Shown here: positions 24,375 to 31,169 of the stretch, piece by piece | How positions within the stretch are numbered: position 1 is the first letter of the stretch | Layout: every line of letters starts with the position of its first letter | NCBI RefSeq assembly: GCF_900107375.1 | Contig: NZ_FNPT01000011.1 | Location: 105,420-169,419, forward strand | From: Lysobacter sp. yr284 | Lineage (GTDB): Bacteria; Pseudomonadota; Gammaproteobacteria; Xanthomonadales; Xanthomonadaceae | Length of the DNA: 64,000 nt | Reading direction: 5' to 3' | Made by a program: the position numbers and the translations under genes | The notes under the pieces: generated by a model | What the model was told of the DNA's origin: nothing | What the model saw: only the letters and a program-made list of their open reading frames with translations | The model's database searches: none

Positions 24375-25001
24375 ATGGCCAAGCTCTATTTCTACTATTC
24401 GGCGATGAACGCCGGCAAGACCACGACGCTGCTGCAGTCGGCGCACAACTACCGCGAGCGCGGCATGCGCACCGCGATCCTGACCCCGCGCCTGGACGAC
24501 CGCGCCGGCACCGGCGTGGTCGCCTCGCGCATCGGCCTGCGCTCCGAGGGCGTGGCGTTCGAACGCGACCAGGACCTGGAGGCGTTGATCCGCGCCGACA
24601 TCGCCGCGCGCGGCGCGCTGCACTGCGTGCTGGTCGACGAATCGCAGTTCCTCAGCCGCGCCCAGGTCTGGCAGCTCAGCGAGGTGGTCGACGCGCTGCG
24701 CATCCCGGTGCTGTGCTACGGCCTGCGCACCGATTTCCGCGGCGAACTGTTCGAAGGCAGCCAGTACCTGCTGGCGTGGGCGGACGAGATCAGCGAGATC
24801 AAGACCATCTGCCACAGCGGCAAGAAGGCGACCATGAACGTGCGCGTGGACGAGGCCGGCCGCGCCGTGCTCGACGGCCCGCAGGTGGAGATCGGCGGCA
24901 ACGACCGCTACATCTCGGTCTCGCGCAAGGAATACAAGAAGGTCATGCGCGGGGAAGGCACGATCGAACCGCTGCAGCAACCGTTGCCGTTGTCGAACTG
25001 A
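24375..25001 (+). CDS. tdk: thymidine kinase
   Basis: A 208-residue type II thymidine kinase that phosphorylates thymidine to dTMP in nucleotide salvage. The Walker A loop is SAMNAGKT at 9-16. The catalytic region VLVDESQFL holds Walker B and the general base. [23 protein letters not shown] is the thymidine-site loop. [17 protein letters not shown] carries only one cysteine where many homologs have a zinc-binding pair (CxxC). [16 protein letters not shown] is the lasso end. The length is close to the E. coli enzyme (205). It is divergent from rep and starts with no Shine-Dalgarno. Confidence 0.95.
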   Translation: MAKLYFYYSAMNAGKTTTLLQSAHNYRERGMRTAILTPRLDDRAGTGVVASRIGLRSEGVAFERDQDLEALIRADIAARGALHCVLVDESQFLSRAQVWQLSEVVDALRIPVLCYGLRTDFRGELFEGSQYLLAWADEISEIKTICHSGKKATMNVRVDEAGRAVLDGPQVEIGGNDRYISVSRKEYKKVMRGEGTIEPLQQPLPLSN

Positions 25002-25017
25002 GCGCCGGTCGCGCGGT

Positions 25018-25118
25018 CGTGGGAAGGCCTTCTGTGGCGGGGCCTTCAGGCCCGATGATTTTCGGTCGGGCCGTCGCGGACTGGGACAAGGGCGTCGGGC
25101 CTGAAGGCCCTCCCACAA
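25018..25118. repeat. pair of GGGCCTTCAGGCCC-core repeats
   Basis: Between tdk and the convergent nucleotidyltransferase gene. GGCGGGGCCTTCAGGCCCGA on one side faces GGCGTCGGGCCTGAAGGCCC on the other, with a degenerate third copy at the left end. It is the same family as at 9503 and elsewhere. Confidence 0.78.
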
Positions 25119-25136
25119 CGGATCCGCTCCCCGCAA

Positions 25137-25970
25137 TCACCCTGCCTGCCGCAACGCCGCGCGGAAGAATTCGTCCAGTTCCTCGCCGCAACCGTGCCCC
25201 GGCGCCAGTTGCGGCGGCTGCGCCTGCATCCGCTCCAGTTCGGCCTCCAGGTAGTCGCTGATCGCGGCGATCCGCGGCCCGGCCTCGATCTCGGCGCTGC
25301 GGCGCTTGCGTACCAGCAGGGCGTCGACCGCTTCGCGCACCGGCCCGTGCGGCACGATGCGCTCCAGCAACCGTTCGAACTCCATCGGCGGCGCGCCGTG
25401 CCCGCATTCGATCCAGCGGCAGGCCAGCACCGGCCGCAGCACGTACAGGTATTTCTTGGTCCGCACCTGCTCGCCGCGCAGGTAGCCGCGGAAGTTGCCC
25501 CGGGCCATACTCAGGTAGTGGTGCCAGGTCGCCACCGGCGAATAGAACGTTTCCGCCAACCGGCGCAACCCCGCGCTCATCGCCGCGTCCTCGCGGTAGA
25601 CCACCGGCGAGCGCAACCACTCCAGCAGCGTCGGGTTGGACTTGGACACCAGCCGCAAGGCCTTGCGCAGGTCCCAGCCGGCGACGTCGAGGTCGGTTTC
25701 GATCGGCAGCTCGATCACGTCGCGCTGCGGCTCGCCCGGGCCGGTGCGTTCGTTGACGGTCAGGTACCACGGCTGCCGGTGCACGTAGACGAAGCGCGCG
25801 TCGTAGTCGCTGTCGGGCGAGGAAAAGCCCCAGCCGCGGCTGCCCGATTCGCAGGCGTAGAGCACGCGCACGTCGTGCTCGCGCTCGATCGCCGCCAGCG
25901 CGTCGAGCACGGCGCGGCGCTTGTCCTCGGCGATGGGGTGGATCTCGTGCAGGCGGTCGGGTTCGGCCAT
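25137..25970 (-). CDS. RlaP/PF10127-like nucleotidyltransferase
   Basis: A 277-residue member of the polymerase-beta-like nucleotidyltransferase group of PF10127 (RlaP-like). ESGSRGWGF (41-49) is the GS loop, and SDYDARFVYV supplies the first two metal-binding aspartates (DSDYD at 53-57). Then come WYLTVNERTGPGEPQRDVIELPIETDLDVAGWDLRKALRLVSKSNPTLLEWLRSPVVY, the family signature with D-V-x-G-W-D-L-R-K. RTKKYLYVLRPVLACRWIE follows. Phage relatives have been linked to RNA repair, but the substrate of chromosomal copies is not known. It is a single gene, convergent to tdk across repeats. Confidence 0.86.
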   Translation of the reverse strand: MAEPDRLHEIHPIAEDKRRAVLDALAAIEREHDVRVLYACESGSRGWGFSSPDSDYDARFVYVHRQPWYLTVNERTGPGEPQRDVIELPIETDLDVAGWDLRKALRLVSKSNPTLLEWLRSPVVYREDAAMSAGLRRLAETFYSPVATWHHYLSMARGNFRGYLRGEQVRTKKYLYVLRPVLACRWIECGHGAPPMEFERLLERIVPHGPVREAVDALLVRKRRSAEIEAGPRIAAISDYLEAELERMQAQPPQLAPGHGCGEELDEFFRAALRQAG

Positions 25971-26089
25971 GGCGATGCGGACGGCGGCGGCAACGGCCGG
26001 CCAGTGTAGCCGCGGCGCGGCTTCATCCTCGCCTCACCCGGCCCCGCCACTGTCGTATCGTTGCCCGACCCTTCCGCGCGCCGCCGCCC

Positions 26090-26629
26090 ATGCCGACGAT
26101 CCACACCGACCGCCTGACCCTGCGCGAGCTCGCCGACGGCGACGCCGGCTTCATCCTCGAACTGCTCAACGAGCCGGGTTTCCTCGGCGGCATCGGCGAC
26201 CGCGGCGTGCGCGACCGCGACGGCGCGCTGCGCTACATCCACGACGGCCCCGCCGCCAGCTACGCGCGCCACGGCTTCGGCCTGTGGCGGGTGGAACTGC
26301 GCGACGGCGGCGAACCCATCGGCATCTGCGGCCTGCTGCGCCGCGATACCCTGCCCGACCCCGACCTGGGCTACGCCTTCCTGCAGCGCCACTGGCAGCG
26401 CGGCTATGCGGTCGAGGCCGGCGAGGCGGTGCTGCGCCACGCCCGCGAGGCGCTGGCGCTGCCGCGGGTGCTGGCGATCGTCAATCCCGACAACGCCGCT
26501 TCGATCAAGGTGCTCGAACGCCTGGGCATGCAGGCGCAGGGCACGATCCGGCACGGCACCGAGAACCGCGACGTGCGCCTGTACGCGACCGCCGAAGTCG
26601 CCGCGGGCGCGGACGCCGCGCCGGCATGA
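26090..26629 (+). CDS. GNAT family N-acetyltransferase (RimJ/RimL-like)
   Basis: A 179-residue acetyltransferase. TDRLTLRELADGDAGFILELLNEPGFLGGIGDRGV is the usual RimJ/RimL opening. LGYAFLQRHWQRGYAVEAGEAVLRHARE contains the CoA loop (QRGYAVEA), and VNPDNAASIKVLERLGMQAQG is the canonical C-terminal motif. It acetylates an unknown amine, with ribosomal-protein N-termini or small molecules possible. Its stop overlaps the next ATG by four bases (ATGA), so it is coupled to the exported hydrolase gene. The C-terminal tail is Ala-rich. Confidence 0.9.
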   Translation: MPTIHTDRLTLRELADGDAGFILELLNEPGFLGGIGDRGVRDRDGALRYIHDGPAASYARHGFGLWRVELRDGGEPIGICGLLRRDTLPDPDLGYAFLQRHWQRGYAVEAGEAVLRHAREALALPRVLAIVNPDNAASIKVLERLGMQAQGTIRHGTENRDVRLYATAEVAAGADAAPA

Positions 26630-27240
26630 TCGGCGCCCTCGCCCGCGGCCTGGCCTTGTCCGCCGCGCTCGCTGCGTGCGCGGCCTGCGCGCGCGCCGCG
26701 CCGCCGGCGCTGCGCGACGGAGACGTGATCTTCCACGCCTCGCGCTCGGCCCAGAGCCTGGCGATCCAGCGCGCGACCGGCTCGCGCTACAGCCATATGG
26801 GCGTGGTCCTGCACCGCGGCGGCCGGGCCTATGTGTTCGAGGCGGTGGAACCGGTGCGCTATACGCCGCTCGCCGACTGGATCGCGCGCGGCCAGGGCGG
26901 GCACTACGTCGCCAAGCGCCTGCGCGCGCCGCCGGACGCCGCACAGGTGCGGCGCCTGCGCGCGCAGGCCGAGCGGCTGCTCGGCAAACATTACGACCTC
27001 GCCTTCGGTTGGTCGGACCAGCGCATCTACTGCAGCGAGCTGGTCTACAAGCTCTACGACCGCGCCATGGGCGTGCGCATCGGCCGCTTGCAGCGCTTGC
27101 GCGAGTTCGAACTCGACGACCCGGCGGTGCGGGCCAAGCTGCGCGAGCGCTACGGCGCGCGGGTGCCGCTGGACGAGCCGGTGGTCTCGCCGGCGTCGAT
27201 GTTCGACTCGCCGTTGCTGGAGACGGTGGCCTCGGGCTGA
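26626..27240 (+). CDS. exported YiiX/NlpC-P60-like cysteine hydrolase
   Basis: A 204-residue protein with a lipoprotein-like or signal N-terminus (LALSAALAACAACARA). The domain GDVIFHASRSAQSLAIQRATGSRYSHMGVVL, with His at 57, followed by RIYCSELVYKLYD with Cys at 136, is the circularly permuted NlpC/P60 (YiiX/YebB) arrangement in which His precedes Cys. Such enzymes act on peptides, amides or lipids at the cell envelope; the exact substrate is unknown. It is translationally coupled to the GNAT upstream. Its last 91 bases overlap the end of the convergent gene on the opposite strand. Confidence 0.88.
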   Translation: MIGALARGLALSAALAACAACARAAPPALRDGDVIFHASRSAQSLAIQRATGSRYSHMGVVLHRGGRAYVFEAVEPVRYTPLADWIARGQGGHYVAKRLRAPPDAAQVRRLRAQAERLLGKHYDLAFGWSDQRIYCSELVYKLYDRAMGVRIGRLQRLREFELDDPAVRAKLRERYGARVPLDEPVVSPASMFDSPLLETVASG

Positions 27241-28574
27241 AGCCGGGCGCCGCGCAGGCGCGCGGCGCCGCCGGCCAGTTCGGTCCAGACCACGTAGACC
27301 GCGCCGTCGCCGACCGCCAGTTGGGCGAAGCCGGTGCCGCGGCCGCGGCCCTGCAGCCGCGCCACCCGCAACCGCTGCAGTTCGCGCGACAGGTCCGGCG
27401 CCAGCCGCGCCAACCACAGCGTCTGGCCGTCTTGCCGGTCCTCGCGCAGCCACAGCACCCAGGCGGCGTCGGCGCCGAGCGCGGCCTCGACCCGGCCCTG
27501 CACCGGCTCGCCGCGGTCGAGCACGACCGGCGCGCCGAAGCTAGCGCCCGCGTCGCGGCTGCGCGCCACCTGGACCTTGGATTCGCCGCCGGCGGCGGTG
27601 TACCAGGCGACGATCGCGTCCTCGCCTTGCGCCGCCACCGACGGGCCGTTGACCGGGCAGGCCGGCATGGTCCAGCGGTCGGCGTAGACGTGCCGCGGCG
27701 CGGTCCAGCCGCCGGCCTCGCGGCGGGTCGCGGCGATGTCGCGGATGTCCTGCGCGTCGCGGTCGCGATAGACCAGCAGCGGGCCGCGCGCGGTGAGCGC
27801 GGCATCGGTCTGGCAGCAGTCGCAGGTCATCGGGTCGAGTTCGGTGTCGAGCGAGCGTCGCAGGCGCGCGTCGAAACGCGCGGCGCGCAGGGTCATCGCG
27901 CCGCGGTGGCCGGCATGGCCGGCATGGCCGGCATGGCCGGCATGGCCGGCATGGCCGGCGGCATCGTGGCCTTCGCCGCCGCCGGTGCGGCGGCCGTCGA
28001 GCCAGGCCACGCCGATGCCGTCGGCGCCGTCGGGCCACAGCGATACGAAGCCGTGCTCGGTCGCGGTGCCGTCGTCGTTGACCTCGATCGGATCGGACCA
28101 GCTGGCGCCGCCATCGGCCGAACGGCTCAAGGCCACGTCGTAGGCGTAGGTCGCCGGCGCCGACTTGCGCAGCCAGTGCGCCCACAGCGCGCCGTCGGCG
28201 GCCAGCGCGATATGCGGGGTGTCGGCCCAGTTGACGAACCAGTCGCGGCCCTGGGCGATGGTGCGGGTCGCGCCCCAGGCGCCGTCGCGGCCGGCGCGGG
28301 CGAACTTGAGCGCATGCCCGCCGCGTTCGCCGGGCTCGATCCACGACAGCAGCCAGCCGCCGTCGGGCGCGGCGATCAGATCCGGCTGCGCAGCCGCGCC
28401 GGCGGCCGGCAGCGGCCAGTCGGACACGCGCCATTGCGGCGCCGGCGCCGGCGGAACTGGAGCCACGGCGGCCCCGCCCTGGACCGCCGCCGCGGGCGGC
28501 GGCGCGGCCGGCTGGCAGGCCGCCACGGCCAGGACGAGCGCGCACGACAGCGCGGACGGAAGCGACGGATGCAT
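27150..28574 (-). CDS. sialidase-fold lipoprotein with His-rich GHA repeat
   Basis: A 474-residue predicted lipoprotein (LSCALVLAVAAC lipobox) with a Pro/Ala linker and a six-bladed sialidase-like propeller. Asp-box-like turns include SRSADGGASWSDP and SRDAGASFGAP. Between blades lies the run GHDAAGHAGHAGHAGHAGHR, encoded by five to six 9-bp repeats at 27904-27962. The following segment MTCDCCQTDA has three cysteines. The His-rich loop and CxCC motif suggest metal binding, but no ligand is proven. The catalytic Arg triad of true sialidases was not traced. The C-terminal 30 residues read antisense through the convergent hydrolase gene; an ATG at 28604 is an alternative start. Confidence 0.83.
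   Translation of the reverse strand: MHPSLPSALSCALVLAVAACQPAAPPPAAAVQGGAAVAPVPPAPAPQWRVSDWPLPAAGAAAQPDLIAAPDGGWLLSWIEPGERGGHALKFARAGRDGAWGATRTIAQGRDWFVNWADTPHIALAADGALWAHWLRKSAPATYAYDVALSRSADGGASWSDPIEVNDDGTATEHGFVSLWPDGADGIGVAWLDGRRTGGGEGHDAAGHAGHAGHAGHAGHAGHRGAMTLRAARFDARLRRSLDTELDPMTCDCCQTDAALTARGPLLVYRDRDAQDIRDIAATRREAGGWTAPRHVYADRWTMPACPVNGPSVAAQGEDAIVAWYTAAGGESKVQVARSRDAGASFGAPVVLDRGEPVQGRVEAALGADAAWVLWLREDRQDGQTLWLARLAPDLSRELQRLRVARLQGRGRGTGFAQLAVGDGAVYVVWTELAGGAARLRGARLQPEATVSSNGESNIDAGETTGSSSGTRAP
27904..27962. repeat. 9-bp tandem repeat GGCATGGCC inside a coding gene
   Basis: Five to six in-frame copies of CATGGCCGG (minus strand CCGGCCATG) encode the GHAGHAGHAGHAGH run of the sialidase-fold lipoprotein. 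Copy number could vary by slippage without breaking the frame. Confidence 0.9.
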
Positions 28575-28678
28575 GGGCCAGGGCCGGTTCGGAACCGGGG
28601 TCATTGTGCGGACTGCGCCACCGCCGCGGTCAAGCGCCGCCGCGTCGCAGCCGCGGCGCGTGTGGCCTACCTCGCAGT

Positions 28679-29320
28679 TCAGTCGCGGCGCCAGACCAGG
28701 CAGCGGTTGTTGGCGGGCATCGCGATGTCCTCGTCCAGGCGCAGGCCGATGGCGGCGGCAAGCGCATCGACCGCTTCGAAATCGCGGATGCCCGAGACCG
28801 GGTCGCGCGCCTTCAGCCACGCGTCGAACTCGCGGTTGCTGTCGCTGGTGTAGCGGCCTTCGTAGTTGAACGGCCCGTACACGACCACGCTGGCGCGCTC
28901 GGCCAGCACCGTCGCCAGCCCGGCGAAGAACGCCTCGACCTGCGGCCAACCCATGATGTGCAGGGTGTTGGCGCTGAACGCGGCGTCGAAACCGCGCGTG
29001 CCGCCGTCGCGGCCGTGCGGCAGCGGCGGCGCGGGGGCGAAGCCCGGCGCGGGCTCGACGACCGCCTGCAGCTCCAGCGGCGGCGGCGCGTTCGGCAATG
29101 CCGCCGCGTCGAGCCAGGCGCGGATGCCCGGCAGATACGCGGCCGCGTCGGAGCACTGCCAGCGCAGCCACGGCATCGCCGCGGCGAAATGCACCGCGTG
29201 CTGGCCGGTGCCGCTGCCGATTTCCAGCACCTCGCGGCGCTCGGCGAAGCGTTCGCGCAGGACCGCGAGGATGGGGTCGCGGTTGCGGTCGCAGGAGGGC
29301 GAGTACGGGCGGTCGGTCAT
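28679..29320 (-). CDS. DUF938 family SAM-dependent methyltransferase
   Basis: A 213-residue Rossmann-type methyltransferase of the DUF938 family. PYSPSCDRNRDPIL at the start is the family signature. EVLEIGSGTGQHAVHFAAAMP (residues 30-50) is the SAM-binding motif I. WQCSDAAAYLPGIRAWL is the motif II region, FSANTLHIMGWPQVEAFFAGL motif IV, and VVVYGPFNYEGRYTSDSNREFDAWLK a family-specific block. The substrate is unknown. It lies 105 bp upstream of the sialidase-fold gene on the same strand and may be its operon leader. A repeat pair separates it from the yegD-like gene's end. Confidence 0.9.
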   Translation of the reverse strand: MTDRPYSPSCDRNRDPILAVLRERFAERREVLEIGSGTGQHAVHFAAAMPWLRWQCSDAAAYLPGIRAWLDAAALPNAPPPLELQAVVEPAPGFAPAPPLPHGRDGGTRGFDAAFSANTLHIMGWPQVEAFFAGLATVLAERASVVVYGPFNYEGRYTSDSNREFDAWLKARDPVSGIRDFEAVDALAAAIGLRLDEDIAMPANNRCLVWRRD

Positions 29321-29391
29321 TGGGGTGGGGAAGGCGGCGGAGCGCTCACGCTAGCAGGACCGGGCGCGGTTCGCGGCGATCCGGGCGGAAA

Positions 29392-29464
29392 GCGTCGGGC
29401 CTGAAGGCCCTCCCACAAACGCATGCGTGGTTCGCCGTTGTGGGAGGGCCTTCAGGCCCGACGC
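29392..29464. repeat. perfect 27-bp inverted repeat of the GGGCCTTCAGGCCC family
   Basis: Arms 29392-29418 and 29438-29464 are perfect reverse complements (27 bp each) around a 19-bp spacer. Orientation is tail-to-tail, opposite to most other pairs in the window. It lies between the methyltransferase start and the Hsp70-like stop. Confidence 0.85.
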
Positions 29465-29514
29465 CTTTCGATCAGGTCGCAGGCGCTCGATTCACCACCA
29501 AGGCCGCTGCGCGC

Positions 29515-30885
29515 TCAGCCCTCGCCCCGCGCCGCGAACGCCAGCCCCGATACCACCCCCAGCGACGGATCGCCGGCGACCAGCTGCGCCTGCGGGAAGC
29601 AGCGCTGCACCGCTTCGCGCACGTACGGCGCGCGCGACATACCGCCGGTGAGGAACACCACCTGCGGCGGCGCGTCGATCTGCGCCGATACCTCGCCGAG
29701 CAGTTCGGTCAAAAAGCCCAGGAAGCCTTCGGCCGCCGCGCTCAGGTCCGGCGCCAGCACTTCCTGGAACAGTCCAGTCTCGATGTAGTCCAGCGCGGCG
29801 CGGTTGCGTTCGCGCGAGCTCAGCTCGACCTTGGCCGCCTCCACCGCGCGGCTCAGGCGGGTGGTGTTGCCGGTGTCCTGCAGCGCGATCAGGCGCGGGC
29901 CGAACGGATCGGGCACGTCGCGGTAGGCGTCGCGGCGCTGGAAGTCGCGTTGGCGGATCACGTCGTGCACGGTCGCGGCTTCGACGAAATGGTGCGCCGG
30001 CACGCGCGTGGCGCCCTTGCCGAACAGCGGCATGAACCGCGACAGGCTCAGCGCCAGGTCGACGTCGACGCCGCCGCGGGCGATGCCCCACGAGCCCAGC
30101 ACCTGCGGCGGCTGCGCGCCGCCGACTTCGGCCAGGGTGATGTCGCTGGTGCCGCCGCCGATGTCGACCACCAGCGCGCGGTGGCGCTGCGCGCTTTGGG
30201 CATGGTGGCCGAGCGCGGCGGCCACCGGTTCTTCGAGGAAGTCGACTTCGTCGAAGCCGGCGCCGGCCGCGGCCTCGCGCAGGATCTCCAGCGCCTGGTC
30301 GCCGCCGGCCGCGCCCATCGAGCTGCGGAACTGCACCGGCCGGCCGAGCACCGCCGCGCGCACGTTGGCGCCGAACTGCTGGCTGGCGTTGAGGCGGATG
30401 TGTTCGAGGATGTAGCCGGCGATGCCGACGATGGTCTGGCGCACGTGCGGCGCCAGCTGGTAGCCGAGCATCGACTTGGGCGATTGCACCAGGTTGCCGA
30501 AGCCTTCGATCAGGTAGGCCTCGACCGCTTCCTCGCCGTACACCGCGTTCTGCAGCGACGCGGCCGAAGCGCGCGCCTCGCGCACCTGCCGCTCCAGCCA
30601 TTGCCGGCGCACCGCGCGCACCGCGTCGCGGCGCAGTTCGAGGTCGCTGCGCCGGGCCTGGCCGGGGTTGCGGTTCTGCTCGGCGCGCGCGCTGCGCACC
30701 AGCGCCTCGACGTCCGCCTCCATCGCGTCGTCGAGTTCGAACTTGTCGAGGTCGGGCACGGCCTCGGGGAAATACACCGTGGTGCGGAATTGGCGCTCCT
30801 CGCCGAAGCGCACGGTGCGGACCTGGCCGTCGATGACGGCGGCGGCGGCCGAATAGCTGGTGCCGAAGTCGATGCCGATCTTCAT
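29515..30885 (-). CDS. Hsp70 family protein (YegD-like)
   Basis: A 456-residue actin/Hsp70-fold ATPase without the DnaK substrate-binding domain, so YegD-like. IGIDFGTSYSAAAAVIDG is phosphate-1, LVVDIGGGTSDITLAEVG phosphate-2 and FLTGGMSRAPYVREAV the adenosine motif. FGANVRAAVLGRPVQF, GFDEVDFLEEPVAAALGH and SRERNRAALDYIETGLFQEVL are characteristic of this group. Family members are assumed to be chaperone-related ATPases; clients are unknown. The start at 30885 directly precedes the phosphate-1 strand. It is divergent from mrfA across an intergenic region that holds a repeat pair. Confidence 0.92.
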   Translation of the reverse strand: MKIGIDFGTSYSAAAAVIDGQVRTVRFGEERQFRTTVYFPEAVPDLDKFELDDAMEADVEALVRSARAEQNRNPGQARRSDLELRRDAVRAVRRQWLERQVREARASAASLQNAVYGEEAVEAYLIEGFGNLVQSPKSMLGYQLAPHVRQTIVGIAGYILEHIRLNASQQFGANVRAAVLGRPVQFRSSMGAAGGDQALEILREAAAGAGFDEVDFLEEPVAAALGHHAQSAQRHRALVVDIGGGTSDITLAEVGGAQPPQVLGSWGIARGGVDVDLALSLSRFMPLFGKGATRVPAHHFVEAATVHDVIRQRDFQRRDAYRDVPDPFGPRLIALQDTGNTTRLSRAVEAAKVELSSRERNRAALDYIETGLFQEVLAPDLSAAAEGFLGFLTELLGEVSAQIDAPPQVVFLTGGMSRAPYVREAVQRCFPQAQLVAGDPSLGVVSGLAFAARGEG

Positions 30886-30958
30886 GGGAAGGCCTGGAAT
30901 TCGCGGCGCGCAAGGATACAGGCTGCGGCCGGGGCATGAGTGAACCGCAGGGTTCCGC

Positions 30959-31049
30959 TTTTGTGGGAGGGCCTTCGGGCCCGACGCTTTCGCTCGTGTC
31001 GCGGCGACCTGACAGAAAAGCGTCGGGCCTGAAGGCCCTCGCACAAAAA
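30959..31049. repeat. inverted repeat pair between Hsp70-like gene and mrfA
   Basis: TTTTGTGGGAGGGCCTTC and following bases (30959-30990) are complementary to 31016-31049, with two mismatches over about 32 positions and a 25-base spacer. It belongs to the GGGCCTTCAGGCCC family. Located between divergent genes, it could sit in one or both leaders. Confidence 0.85.
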
Positions 31050-31169
31050 CTCGCCGCCACAAGCGGCAAAGTCGCTGCGCCCGCCACGCCGCCGTCTCAC
31101 ACGCTGAGACCCCGGTCGCGTACAACGAGACTGCACCCGCCCGCGCTCACGCTTCCGACCAAGCCCGCC

